Shown here piece by piece: positions 6,983 through 15,070 of a stretch of 17,944 bases of DNA (the stretch's first letter is position 1; each line of letters begins with the position of its first letter). The notes beneath the pieces are model-generated. The model did no database searches. It was not told the DNA's origin and was given only the letters and a program-made list of their open reading frames with translations. The position numbers and the translations under genes were made by a program. The DNA comes from Methylorubrum extorquens. Its GTDB lineage: Bacteria; Pseudomonadota; Alphaproteobacteria; Rhizobiales; Beijerinckiaceae. The stretch spans positions 1 to 17,944 of the forward strand of contig JAEUAC010000078.1 of NCBI GenBank assembly GCA_019695455.1. The letters are read 5' to 3'.

Positions 6983-7806
6983 GCCCGCCGGCCGCCCCGA
7001 TGCGGATCGCGGTCGCGGGCGCGGCCGGCCGCATGGGCCGCATGCTGATCGCCGCGATCGCGGCCGATCCCGCCTGCCGGCTCGCCGCGGCGCTCGAGCG
7101 CGCGGGATCGAACGCCCGCGGCCAGGACGCGGGGCGCCTCGCGGGCCTGGAAGCGGCCGGCATCGTCGTGACGGACGACCCGGCGGCCGCGCTGGCGGAG
7201 GCCGACGCGCTGCTCGACTTCACGACCCCCGCCTCCACGGTCGCGCTCGCGGAGCTCGCGGCGGAGGGGGGCCTCGTCCACGTCGTCGGGACGACCGGCC
7301 TCGCGCCGTCCGATCTCGCCGCGCTCCAGGCGGCCGCCGGCCGGGCGCGGATCGTCCAGTCCGGCAACATGTCGCTCGGCGTGAACCTCCTCGCCGGTCT
7401 CGTGAGGCAGGCAGCCCGTGCGCTCGGGCCGGACTGGGACGTCGAGATCGTGGAGATGCACCATCGCATGAAGGTCGACGCGCCCTCCGGCACGGCGCTC
7501 CTCCTGGGGGAGGCGGCGGCCGAGGGTCGCGGCATCGAGCTCGCCTCCGGGTCGGAGCGCGGCCGCGACGGCCATACGGGCGCACGCCGCGAGGGCGCGA
7601 TCGGCTTCGCGAGCCTGCGGGGCGGCACGGTGGTCGGCGACCATGCCGTGATCCTGGCGGGACCGGGCGAACGGATCGAACTCGGCCACCGGGCGGAGGA
7701 CCGTGGCATCTTCGCGCGCGGCGCCGTCCAGGCCGCGCTGTGGGCGCGCACCCGGCCCCCGGGCTTCTACGGCATGGCGGACGTGCTCGGGCTGTCGCCG
7801 GCCTGA
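6979..7806 (+). CDS. dapB: 4-hydroxy-tetrahydrodipicolinate reductase
   Basis: DapB reduces 4-hydroxy-tetrahydrodipicolinate to tetrahydrodipicolinate with NAD(P)H, in the diaminopimelate/lysine pathway. At 275 residues it has the usual length. The N-terminal nucleotide-binding glycine loop reads VAGAAGRMGRM (12-22). LLDFTTPAS (78-86) and GTTGL (104-108) follow. The family signature EMHHRMKVDAPSGTAL spans 159-174, with catalytic H161 and K165. The C-terminal GDHAVI and RAEDRGIFARGA segments are normal. The chosen ATG at 6979 overlaps the upstream stop as ATGA; a second ATG at 7000 (MRIAVAG) would also give a complete domain. The gene is essential in most bacteria, so its position behind a DUF1330 gene says more about DUF1330 regulation than about DapB. 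Confidence 0.96.
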   Translation: MSPPAAPMRIAVAGAAGRMGRMLIAAIAADPACRLAAALERAGSNARGQDAGRLAGLEAAGIVVTDDPAAALAEADALLDFTTPASTVALAELAAEGGLVHVVGTTGLAPSDLAALQAAAGRARIVQSGNMSLGVNLLAGLVRQAARALGPDWDVEIVEMHHRMKVDAPSGTALLLGEAAAEGRGIELASGSERGRDGHTGARREGAIGFASLRGGTVVGDHAVILAGPGERIELGHRAEDRGIFARGAVQAALWARTRPPGFYGMADVLGLSPA

Positions 7807-7808
7807 CC

Positions 7809-7875
7809 GACCGCGCGCGGTCCGCCGCGATCGGGCCCGCGTCTTGTTTCCGCCCCTTTCGCCCGGTCCACCGGG
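7809..7875 (+). terminator. Possible dapB terminator hairpins
   Basis: A perfect 14-base palindrome GACCGCGCGCGGTC (7809-7822) follows the dapB stop by two bases. A second short hairpin, CCCGGT-CC-ACCGGG, lies at 7862-7875. Neither is followed by a T-run, and the first has no loop as written. They fill the 96-base gap before the next gene, which must also hold any promoter for it. Confidence 0.25.
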
Positions 7876-7902
7876 TGCAGTCTCTCCGGATCGGCTCCCC
7901 GT

Positions 7903-8835
7903 ATGCTGCGTGTCGCGACCGCCTGCCTGTCCCTGCTCATCGCAGGCTCCGCCTTCGCGGCCGATCCGGTCTTTCCGCCGGGCTCGCGGATCGGGCTCGT
8001 GCCCCCCGACACGATGCAGCTCACGCGCGGCATCTCGGGCTTCTTCGATCCCAAGACGGGCGCCGCGATCGTCCTCATGGAGATGCCGGCCGAGGCCTAT
8101 CCGGCCATGGCGGCGGGCTTCACGGAGGAGAGCCTGAAGAGCCAGGGCTTCAGCCTGAAGACGCGCGACACCGTGAAGGTCGCGGGCACCGACGCCATCC
8201 TCATCCAGGGCGACCAGAAGGACGGCGAGCGCTCCATCCCGAAGACGGTGCTGCTCGCGCCGGAGCAGGGTCTCACGGCGCTCGTGATCGCCCAGCTGCC
8301 GCAGGGATCGCCGGATTCCGAGATCGCCCGCATCCGCACGGCCCTGCAGACCGTCTCGATCCGGCCCCCGCTGACGATGGAGCAGCAGGTCGCCTCCCTG
8401 CCGTTCCGGATCGCGGACACGGCCGGCTTCCGGCCGCTGCGCGTGATGGCGGGCAATTCCATCCTGTTCACGGATGGGCCGGCCGAGGTCGTCAAGGGCG
8501 CCGACCAGCCGATCATGATCGTCGCGCAATCCTACGCGCCCGCGCCGCCGCCGGACGCCCGCGAGAGCTTCGCGCGCCAGGCGCTCGGCACCAACATGCT
8601 CCTGAAGGACACGATCTACGAGCGCTCCCAGAGCTTCCGGCAGGGCGGCGCCGATTGGCACGAGATCGTCGCGAAGGCGAAGGACGGCCCGACCGAGCAG
8701 CCGGTCGTCATCCTGCAGACCATCCGGTTCGGGCCGGATGGCTACCTGCGGATGGTCGGCATCGTCCGCGAGGACCAGCGGGACGCCGTGATGCCGCGCT
8801 TCCGCAAGATGGTGGACAGCGTCGGCGCACGCTGA
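7903..8835 (+). CDS. Exported protein of unknown function with two similar halves
   Basis: I do not recognise this 310-residue protein as a named family. The N-terminus is a clear Sec signal peptide (MLRVATACLSLLIAGSAFA, predicted cut after residue 19), so it should be periplasmic. There are no further membrane segments, no lipobox and no cysteine cluster. The mature part seems to contain two copies of one alpha/beta unit. In each, a GTD- or GADW-type turn is followed by a strand, a charged KDG loop, a strand pair and a C-terminal helix (IARIRTALQTVSI near 144, MPRFRKMVDSVGA at the end). The layout recalls the DcrB/MOG1/PsbP-like fold, which is inference only. It is transcribed away from dapB and converges on grpE. 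The start has only a weak ribosome binding site. Confidence 0.8.
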   Translation: MLRVATACLSLLIAGSAFAADPVFPPGSRIGLVPPDTMQLTRGISGFFDPKTGAAIVLMEMPAEAYPAMAAGFTEESLKSQGFSLKTRDTVKVAGTDAILIQGDQKDGERSIPKTVLLAPEQGLTALVIAQLPQGSPDSEIARIRTALQTVSIRPPLTMEQQVASLPFRIADTAGFRPLRVMAGNSILFTDGPAEVVKGADQPIMIVAQSYAPAPPPDARESFARQALGTNMLLKDTIYERSQSFRQGGADWHEIVAKAKDGPTEQPVVILQTIRFGPDGYLRMVGIVREDQRDAVMPRFRKMVDSVGAR

Positions 8836-8870
8836 AGAGGACCGCACGGGCGACGTCGCCGCCGACCCCG

Positions 8871-8904
8871 CCCCGGGAGCGCCTGGTCGCGGCTCTCCTC
8901 GGGG
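8871..8904. terminator. Possible terminator between convergent exported-protein gene and grpE
   Basis: CCCCGGGAGC (8871-8880) can pair with GGCTCTCCTCGGGG (8891-8904) with small bulges, in the 92-base gap between two convergent stop codons. No T-run follows on either strand. The location suits a bidirectional terminator, but the pairing is imperfect. Confidence 0.28.
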
Positions 8905-8927
8905 CAGGCCGTGGATACGCCCTCCGG

Positions 8928-9524
8928 CTAGTGCGCGGTCGCCTGACCGTCGGCCGAGGCCGGCGAGGCCTTGGGGCCACCCTTGGAGACGCCCACCATG
9001 GCCGGGCGGAGCACGCGCTCGCCGATGGCGTAGCCGACCTGGACGACCTGCTTGACGGTGCCCGTCGGCACGCTCTCGTCCGGGATCTCGAACATGGCCT
9101 GGTGCATGTTGGGATCGAACTTCTGGCCGACCGGGTCGAGGCGCTTCACGCCGTGCCGCTCGAGCGTCTTCAGGAGGTCGCGCTCGGTTAGCTCGATCCC
9201 GTCGAGGAGCGCCTTGCCGGGGCCGTCGGACGGGCGCGACTCGGTCGGCATGCTGTCGAGGGCGCGCCGCATGTTGTCGGCCACCGTCAGCATGTCGCGG
9301 GCGAAGCTCGTGACCGCGTAGGTGCGGGCGTCGGCGACGTCCCGCTCCGTCCGGCGGCGCAGGTTCTCCATGTCGGCGAGCGACCGGAGGAGGCGCTCCT
9401 TCAGGTCGGCCTTCTCGGCCTCGAGAACCGCGATCGGATCGGGTTCGGCCGCCGTTTCGGGAGAGGCCGCGGCGGCGTCCGCCGTCGGCTCGTTCGGATC
9501 GCGCGAGGACTCCTCGACACTCAT
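8928..9524 (-). CDS. grpE: Nucleotide exchange factor GrpE
   Basis: GrpE releases ADP from DnaK in the heat-shock chaperone cycle. This 198-residue protein has an acidic, low-complexity N-terminus, then a coiled-coil stalk (about residues 30-70, LEAEKADLKERLLRSLADME and NLRRRTERDV), and a C-terminal beta domain with the signature MHQAMFEIPDESVPTGTVKQ and QVGYAIGERVLRPAMVGVSK. The ATG at 9522-9524 has AGGA about eleven bases upstream. The same frame stays open far upstream across glnD, but that extension is a GC-driven shadow. The 83-base gap to glnD holds a heat-shock-type promoter, so grpE is probably transcribed alone. dnaK, dnaJ and hrcA are not in the window. Confidence 0.96.
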   Translation of the reverse strand: MSVEESSRDPNEPTADAAAASPETAAEPDPIAVLEAEKADLKERLLRSLADMENLRRRTERDVADARTYAVTSFARDMLTVADNMRRALDSMPTESRPSDGPGKALLDGIELTERDLLKTLERHGVKRLDPVGQKFDPNMHQAMFEIPDESVPTGTVKQVVQVGYAIGERVLRPAMVGVSKGGPKASPASADGQATAH

Positions 9525-9563
9525 GCTCTGTGCTCGTCCTTGAAGAGTGGGAATTTCACGCCC

Positions 9564-9595
9564 GATATCGGCCCGAAGCCTAGGCGAATCAAGCG
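9564..9595 (-). promoter_or_regulatory. RpoH-like (heat-shock) promoter of grpE
   Basis: On the minus strand the glnD-grpE gap reads CGCTTGAT, 16 bases, then CCGATATC. The first element fits the alphaproteobacterial RpoH -35 (CTTGAA-like) with one mismatch. The second is a partial match to the CCANAT-like -10. Spacing is right, and the expected transcript would start about 33 bases before the grpE ATG. GrpE is a standard RpoH target, which strengthens the call. The -10 match is imperfect, and a sigma-70 reading (TTGATT-17-GATATC) is also possible. Confidence 0.45.
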
Positions 9596-9607
9596 GTTCG
9601 CCGTCGG

Positions 9608-12328
9608 TCAGGCGGCGTCTTCCCCGTCCTGCAGCACGGCCTTGAGGCCGCGCCGGATGGAGGCCTGGCGGGACGGATGCGTGACCTTCGTGCCCGTGAG
9701 GTCCGTGACGTAGAACACGTCGGCCGCCCGCTCGCCGAAGGTGGCGACGTGGGCGGAGGCGATGTTGAGGTTCAGCTTCCCCAGCGCGGTCGTCAGCTCG
9801 TAGAGCAGGCCCTGCCGGTCGAGCCCCGAGACCTGCACCACCGTGTGGCGCGACGAGAGATCGTTGTCGACGAGGACGTCGGGGCTGACGCGGAACGCCT
9901 TCGGCAGGCTCGACGCCGGGCGCCGGTTGCGCACGAGGTCGGCGATCTTCACCTCCCCCTTCAGGGCCTTCTCGATCGAGGCCGCGATGCGCTCGCCCCG
10001 CCGCAACTCGTCGGAATCGAGGTCGAAGGCGCGCGACAGGAAGATCGTGTCGAGCGCGAGCCCGTCGGCCGTGGTGAAGATCTGCGCGTCCACGATGTTG
10101 CCTCCGGCCGCCGCGCAGGCGCCCGTCACGATGGCGAGGAGGCGCGGGTGGTCCGGCGACATGATGGTCAGCTCGGTCACGCCCTTGAACCGGTCGGACA
10201 GGACCTCGGTCGCGACCGACCGGCCGTCCCGCTCGGCCTCGCGGATGAAGCGGGCATGGGCGAGCTGGCGCGACGGCGCCGTCTTCAGCCAGTAGGCGGG
10301 GTAGAAGCGTCCCGCATAGGCGTCGAACTCGGCATCCGGCCAGTCCGGCACGGCGTCCCGGAGCCGCAGCCGGGCGGCGCGCGCCCGCTCGGGGCTCAGC
10401 CGCTCCGAATGGCCGCCGGACAGCAGGAGCTCCGTCTCGGCGTAGAGCGTGCGCAGCAATTCGCCCTTCCAGCCTGTCCAGACGCCCGGGCCCACGGCCT
10501 TGATGTCGGCGATGGTCAGGACCAGGAGGAGCTTCAGGCGCTCGATGGTCTGCACGGTCGCCGCGAAGGTCTCGATCGTCTTCGGATCGGAGAGGTCGCG
10601 GCTCTGCGCGACCGTCGACATGACGAGATGGTTCTCCACGAGCCAGGCCGCCGTCTCCGTCTCGGCGGGGTCCAGCCCGAGCCGCGGCCCGAGCTTCCGG
10701 GCGATGGCGGCCCCCGCGATCGAGTGGTCCTCGGGCCGGCCCTTGGCGATGTCGTGCAGGAACATGGCGAGGTAGAGCGCCCGCCTGTGGCGGATCGACT
10801 TGACGATCGTGTTGGCGAGCGGATGCTCGCCCTCCATCCGCTGGGCGTCGATCTCCGCCAGGACGCCGATGGAGCGGATCAGGTGCTCGTCCACCGTGTA
10901 GTGGTGGTACATGTTGAACTGCATCATGGCGACGACGCGCCCGAATTCCGGGATGAACCGGCCGAGCACGCCCGTCTCGTTCATGCGCCGCAGGACGATC
11001 TCGGGCGCGTTGCGCGAGGTCAGGATGTCCAGGAACAGCCGGTTGGCCTCCGGATCGCGTCGCAGCTTCGGGCCGATGAGCTTCGCGTTCCGGGCCGCGA
11101 GGCGACTCGTGTCCGGGTGGATGGGCATGTTGTGCCGGTCCGCCAGCCAGAACAGCCCCAGCATCATGACGGGGTCCTTCTCGAAGACCTCGTCCGAGCG
11201 CACGACGATGCGGTCGTTCTCGACCGTGAACTCCTCGAGCTCCAGCGCCCGCCGGCGACGGAAGGAGCCGAGCATGCGATCGAGGACCGGACGCTGCTTC
11301 GCGTGCCGCGCCTCCAGCCCGGCGCAGACCACCGCCACGAGGTCGCCGACGTCCTTCGCGGTCCGGAAATAGGCGCGCATGAAGCGCTCGACCGCCTCCT
11401 GCCCCTGCCGGCCCGTGAAGCCGAGGCGGCTCGCGACGACGCGCTGGTTGTCGAAGGTGAGCCGCTCCTCGGCCCGTCCGGTGGCGAAGTGGAGGTGGCA
11501 GCGCACCCGCCACAGGAACTCCTCGCAGCGTTCGAAGAGGTCGGCCTCGTCCTGCGTGAACAGGCCCGCCCGCACCAGCTCGCCCGGCGTGCCCACGCGA
11601 TAGACGTATTTCGTGATCCAGAAGAGCGTGTTCAGGTCGCGGAGCCCGCCCTTGCCGTCCTTGACGTTCGGCTCGACCAGATAGCGCGACTCGCCCGCGC
11701 GCCGGACGCGCGTGTCGCGCTCGCGCAGCTTCGAATCGACGAAGGCCGCGGCGGACCCCTTCACGACGTCGCGGTCGAAATGGCGCTCGAGCCGGTCGAA
11801 GAGCGAGCGGTCGCCGAGGAGGAAGCGCGCCTCGAGAAGCGCCGTGCGGGTCGTCATGTCGGCCCGCGCCTCGCGGACGCAATCCTCGACCGTGCGGGTC
11901 GCGTGACCGACCTTCAGCTTCAGGTCCCAGAGACAATAGAGGATGGCCTCGACGAGGCCCGGGCCTTCCGCGCCCGCGCCGTCCGGCATGAGGAAGAGCA
12001 GGTCGACGTCCGACCCGGGCGCCATGGTGCCCCGGCCGTAGCCGCCCGTCGCCACGATGCTGACGCGGCGCGCCCGCCCGGCGGCCGCCTCGTCGAGGGT
12101 GTCGAGATAGGCGTCGTGGATGCGGGCGAGCAGGCGATCGACGCTGGCCGACAGGACGCGCGCGCAGGCGAGCCCGTCGCTGTCGCGCGACAGCCGGCGG
12201 TCGGCCTGGCTGCGGTCCGCCTCGAGATCCCGCCGCAGGCTGGGCACGAGGTCGCGCCGGAAGTCGGCCGACGAGGGCGCATCGGCTGGAACGGGACCCG
12301 CGACGCGGGCGAGGGCAGGGATCGTCAT
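9608..12328 (-). CDS. glnD: Bifunctional PII uridylyltransferase/uridylyl-removing enzyme GlnD
   Basis: GlnD senses glutamine and adds or removes UMP on PII proteins (GlnB/GlnK), setting nitrogen status. The 906-residue protein has all four parts. The nucleotidyltransferase domain has GGYGRG at 95-100 and metal-binding D107/D109 in APGSDVDLLFL. The linker region includes VEPNVKDGKGGLRDL. The HD hydrolase has FLHDIAKG near 525. Two C-terminal ACT domains start near 717 (TIMSPDHPRLLAIVTGACAA) and 828 (VQVSGLDRQGLLYELTTALG). The length is at the short end of alphaproteobacterial GlnD. The ATG at 12326-12328 gives a normal N-terminus; the frame stays open to 13069, but upstream it is antisense to the ABC operon. 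The ribosome binding site is weak. grpE follows downstream but appears to have its own promoter. Confidence 0.96.
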   Translation of the reverse strand: MTIPALARVAGPVPADAPSSADFRRDLVPSLRRDLEADRSQADRRLSRDSDGLACARVLSASVDRLLARIHDAYLDTLDEAAAGRARRVSIVATGGYGRGTMAPGSDVDLLFLMPDGAGAEGPGLVEAILYCLWDLKLKVGHATRTVEDCVREARADMTTRTALLEARFLLGDRSLFDRLERHFDRDVVKGSAAAFVDSKLRERDTRVRRAGESRYLVEPNVKDGKGGLRDLNTLFWITKYVYRVGTPGELVRAGLFTQDEADLFERCEEFLWRVRCHLHFATGRAEERLTFDNQRVVASRLGFTGRQGQEAVERFMRAYFRTAKDVGDLVAVVCAGLEARHAKQRPVLDRMLGSFRRRRALELEEFTVENDRIVVRSDEVFEKDPVMMLGLFWLADRHNMPIHPDTSRLAARNAKLIGPKLRRDPEANRLFLDILTSRNAPEIVLRRMNETGVLGRFIPEFGRVVAMMQFNMYHHYTVDEHLIRSIGVLAEIDAQRMEGEHPLANTIVKSIRHRRALYLAMFLHDIAKGRPEDHSIAGAAIARKLGPRLGLDPAETETAAWLVENHLVMSTVAQSRDLSDPKTIETFAATVQTIERLKLLLVLTIADIKAVGPGVWTGWKGELLRTLYAETELLLSGGHSERLSPERARAARLRLRDAVPDWPDAEFDAYAGRFYPAYWLKTAPSRQLAHARFIREAERDGRSVATEVLSDRFKGVTELTIMSPDHPRLLAIVTGACAAAGGNIVDAQIFTTADGLALDTIFLSRAFDLDSDELRRGERIAASIEKALKGEVKIADLVRNRRPASSLPKAFRVSPDVLVDNDLSSRHTVVQVSGLDRQGLLYELTTALGKLNLNIASAHVATFGERAADVFYVTDLTGTKVTHPSRQASIRRGLKAVLQDGEDAA

Positions 12329-12377
12329 GGTGGGTCCGGCGCGCTCGGGACCTGTAGCATCCCGAGGCCGTAACGGC

Positions 12378-12443
12378 ACGTCGGACGTCGCACGTCGTTT
12401 GACGTATCGAACGCTGCGTTCTACAGAACGGACGATCCCGTTC
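12378..12443 (+). promoter_or_regulatory. Candidate promoter and operator of the sulfonate-type ABC operon
   Basis: TTGACG (12399-12404), 17 bases, TACAGA (12422-12427) is a reasonable sigma-70 promoter pointing into the ABC operon. Just upstream and overlapping it, ACGTC recurs at 12378, 12385 and 12392, with ACGT again at 12402 (spacing 7, 7, 10). This is a short direct-repeat array. Downstream of the -10 lies a dyad, GAACGG (12426-12431), six bases, CCGTTC (12438-12443). The segment is less GC-rich than its surroundings. Together these look like activator sites plus an operator between divergent glnD and the transporter, but no regulator is identified. Confidence 0.4.
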
Positions 12444-12463
12444 AGCATACCGTGGGAAGGCCC

Positions 12464-13432
12464 ATGATGTCCGTACGCCGTCGAACAATCCTGGCCGTCA
12501 TGACGCTCGGCGCGCTCGGAAGTTCCGCCGTCCTGGCGGCGCCGCGGGAGATCCGCATCGACTACGCGACCTACAATCCCGTCAGCCTCGTGCTGAAGGA
12601 GAAGCGCTTCCTCGAGGACGAGCTCGCGGCCGACAGGATCGGCGTGCGCTGGGTCCAGAGCCTCGGCTCGAACAAGGCGCTCGAATTCCTGAATGCGGGC
12701 TCGATCGATTTCGGTTCGACGGCCGGGGCGGCGGCCCTCATCGGCCGCATCAACGGCAACCCCATCCGCTCGATCGCCGTCTATTCGCGGCCGGAATGGA
12801 CCGCGCTCGTCACCCGCAAGGGCTAGGGCGTCGCGACGGTCGCAGATCTCAAGGGCCGGCGCGTGGCCGTGACGCGCGGGACGGACCCGCACATCTTCCT
12901 CGTCCGGGCGCTCGCCGAGGCCGGCCTGAGGGAGCGGGACGTGAAGCTCGTGCTGCTCCAGCACCCGGATGGCCGCACGGCCCTGGAGCGGGGCGACGTG
13001 GATGCGTGGGCGGGCCTCGATCCGATCATGGCGGCCGCGGAGGTCGAGGGCGGGGCGGTGCTCTTCCACCGCGACGCGGCGGCGAACACCTGGGGCATCC
13101 TGAACGTCCGCGAGGACTTCGCGACGCAGGAGCCGGCGCTCGTGCGGCGCGTCCTCAAGGCCTACGAGGCGGCGCGCCTCTGGGCGCGTGCCAATCCGGC
13201 CGAGCTGAAGCGAATCATGGGGGCGGCGACCGGCCTGCCGGAGGCCGTCATCGACCGGCAGCTCGCCCGGACGGACCTCGGGCAGTCCGCGATCGGCGCC
13301 CCGCAGCGCGAGACGATCCTCAAGGCGGGCCTGGCCCTGAAGGAGGCGGGCGTGCTGCCGGCGGACACGTCCGTCGAAGGCGCGCTCGACGCGCTGATCG
13401 ATCCGAGCTTCGCGCCGGCGGCCGCGCAGTGA
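12464..13432 (+). pseudogene. ssuA: SsuA-type aliphatic sulfonate ABC substrate-binding protein, broken by an in-frame TAG
   Basis: The 322-codon frame encodes a periplasmic binding protein of the SsuA/TauA/NrtA type. It has a signal peptide with a twin-arginine-like start (SVRRRTILAVMTLGAL), then IRIDYATYNPVSLVLKEK, ALEFLNAGSIDFGSTAGAAA, and after the stop VATVADLKGRRVAVTRGTDP and GDVDAWAGLDPIMAAAE. TAG at 12824-12826 (codon 121) falls just before the VADLKG hinge motif. The frame continues unshifted to 13432 with full family similarity on both sides, so one base change (for example TCG or GAG to TAG) is enough. The ATG at 12464 follows GGGAAGG closely; the ATG at 12467 is equally plausible. 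The permease start overlaps this gene's stop as GTGA. It may be a recent nonsense mutation, a sequencing error or, less likely, read-through. Confidence 0.85.
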
Positions 13433-14274
13433 GCGACGCGGCCCTGGCGGCGTCCGGCCCCCGGGGGGCGGCCGCGCCCGAGCGCGACGGGGCGCGGCGC
13501 GGTCTCGGTGCGCCGCCGCTCTGGCTGCTCGGCTTCGTCCTGCCGGTGGCGGTCGCGCTCCTCTGGGAGGCGGCGGTTCGGCTCGGCGTCGCGCAGGGCC
13601 GCCTCGTGCCGCCGCCGAGCCGGGTCGGCGCGACGCTGGGGGCGCTCTGGACCAGCGGCGACCTTCAGGTGCACGCCGCCGCGACGCTCTGGCGGGTCGC
13701 CGTGGGGTTCGGGCTCGGCGCGGCGGCCGGCCTCGCGCTCGGCGCCCTGTCGGGCGCGAGCCGCCTGTCGCGCGCGCTGCTCGACCCGACCCTGCAGGCG
13801 CTCCGGTCCATCCCGTCGATCGCCTGGGTGCCGCTCTTCATCCTCTGGCTCGGCATCTTCGAGGCCTCGAAGGTCGCCCTGATCGCGGTCGGCGTGTTTT
13901 TCCCCGTCTATCTCGGCGTCGCGGGCGCGATCCTGTCGGTCGACCGCAAGCTCGTCGAGGTCGGCCGCGCCTTCCGCCTGTCGGCGCTCGCGACCCTGCG
14001 GCGCATCCTCGTGCCGGCCATCCTGCCGGAAACCGTGACGGCGCTCCGGTCGGGGCTCGGCCTCGGCTTCATGTTCGTCGTCGCGGCCGAGTTCATGGGC
14101 GCCTCCGAGGGGCTCGGCTACCTGCTCGTGGACGGGCAGCAGATGGGAAAGCCGGACGCGATACTGGCCGCCATCCTGTGCTTCGCGGTGCTCGGCAAGG
14201 CCTGCGACGCACTCCTCGTGGCCGCGACCCGACCGCTGCTGCGCTGCCAGGACGTCGCCCGGGACCGGCTCTGA
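13429..14274 (+). CDS. ssuC: ABC transporter permease, sulfonate/nitrate/taurine (SsuC) type
   Basis: This 281-residue integral membrane protein is a BPD-type permease. After an Ala/Arg-rich cytoplasmic leader, hydrophobic segments begin at PLWLLGFVLPVAVALLWEAA and continue through LWRVAVGFGLGAAAGLALG, IPSIAWVPLFILWLGIFEAS and VALIAVGVFFPVYLGVAGAI. The ATPase-coupling EAA-like loop reads EVGRAFRLSALATLRRILVP, then AILPETVTAL. This matches SsuC/TauC/NrtB homologs. The GTG start overlaps the binding-protein stop (GTGA at 13429-13432), and the stop shares one base with the ATPase start (TGATG). The three genes are thus translationally coupled, so the nonsense codon upstream could lower expression here by polarity. 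The substrate could be a sulfonate, taurine or a related anion; sequence alone does not decide. Confidence 0.9.
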   Translation: MSDAALAASGPRGAAAPERDGARRGLGAPPLWLLGFVLPVAVALLWEAAVRLGVAQGRLVPPPSRVGATLGALWTSGDLQVHAAATLWRVAVGFGLGAAAGLALGALSGASRLSRALLDPTLQALRSIPSIAWVPLFILWLGIFEASKVALIAVGVFFPVYLGVAGAILSVDRKLVEVGRAFRLSALATLRRILVPAILPETVTALRSGLGLGFMFVVAAEFMGASEGLGYLLVDGQQMGKPDAILAAILCFAVLGKACDALLVAATRPLLRCQDVARDRL

Positions 14275-15059
14275 TGCTCCGCCTCGATCGGATCGGCAAG
14301 ACCTACGCCGACGGCACGGCCGCGCTCGACGACGTGACCCTCGAGGTCAGGGCGGGCGAGATCGTCGCGATCGTGGGCGGGTCGGGCTGCGGGAAGACCA
14401 CGCTGCTGCGCCTGCTCGCGGGGCTCGACCGGGCGAGCCGCGGCACCGTCTCCCTCGACGGGGATCCCGTCCGCGAGCCGCATCCCGGCATCGGCATCGT
14501 CTTCCAGGAGCCGCGCCTCCTGCCCTGGTACGACGTCGCCGGCAACGTGGGGTTCGGCATCGCGCACCTGCCGCCCGCTCTCCGGCGCGAGAAGGTCCTG
14601 CACGCGCTCGATCTCGTCGGGCTCGCCGACCAGGCGAAGCGCTGGCCGCGCGAACTGTCCGGCGGCCAGCAGCAGCGCGTCTCCATCGCGCGGGCCTTCG
14701 TGACCGACCCGCGCGTCCTCCTCCTCGACGAGCCCTTCTCGGCGCTCGACGCGCTGACGCGGAGCAGCCTGCACGGCCACCTGTACCGCCTGTGGCAGGA
14801 GAGCCGGCCGACCGTGCTCCTCGTCACGCACGAGGTGTCGGAGGCCGTCGCGCTCGCCGACCGGGTGGTCGTGATGCGGCCGAAGCCCGGCCGGATCGAC
14901 GACGAGGTGACGCTCGAACTCGCCCGGCCCCGCCGCGCCGCGAGCCCGGGCTTCGAGGCCGCGCAACGGCGCATCATGACGGCCCTCGACCGATCGCTCG
15001 CGCCGCGCGAGAACGAGGCGGAACGCGGCCGGGCCGAGCCCGCGACCGCCTGGTGGTAG
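14274..15059 (+). CDS. ssuB: ABC transporter ATP-binding protein, sulfonate/nitrate/taurine (SsuB) type
   Basis: This 261-residue ATPase energises the importer. Motifs in order: Walker A GGSGCGKTT (35-43), Q-loop FQEPRLLPW with Q78, the signature LSGGQQQRVSIAR from 128, Walker B VLLLDEPFSALD from 148, and the switch histidine H186 in VTHEVSEA. The wording around the Q-loop and after the D-loop is typical of the SsuB/TauB/NrtD branch. The ATG at 14274 shares its A with the permease stop. The tail beyond about residue 230 is short and charged, with no regulatory domain. An OsmC-family gene follows after 11 bases with its own GGAGA site and is probably in the same transcript. Confidence 0.92.
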   Translation: MLRLDRIGKTYADGTAALDDVTLEVRAGEIVAIVGGSGCGKTTLLRLLAGLDRASRGTVSLDGDPVREPHPGIGIVFQEPRLLPWYDVAGNVGFGIAHLPPALRREKVLHALDLVGLADQAKRWPRELSGGQQQRVSIARAFVTDPRVLLLDEPFSALDALTRSSLHGHLYRLWQESRPTVLLVTHEVSEAVALADRVVVMRPKPGRIDDEVTLELARPRRAASPGFEAAQRRIMTALDRSLAPRENEAERGRAEPATAWW

Positions 15060-15070
15060 GAGACATTTCC

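Noticed and set aside
9677..12373. An 898-codon plus-strand frame antisense to glnD
   Set aside because: Composition is Arg/Asp/Val/Gly repeats without recognisable domains; it mirrors glnD codons on the opposite strand.
8928..12488. A 1186-codon stop-free minus-strand frame covering glnD and ending as grpE
   Set aside because: Only the last 198 codons resemble a protein family (GrpE). The upstream part is Arg/Gly/Pro/Ala-rich and out of frame with glnD, as expected from GC-rich codon bias.
12329..13069. Extending glnD upstream to 13069
   Set aside because: The extension is antisense to the ABC binding-protein gene and has no GlnD similarity; the normal N-terminus begins at 12328.
12863..13432. 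Treating the second half of the binding protein as a separate functional gene
   Set aside because: It is in the same frame as the first half, lacks a signal peptide and lacks the N-terminal lobe, so it is the remainder of one broken gene.
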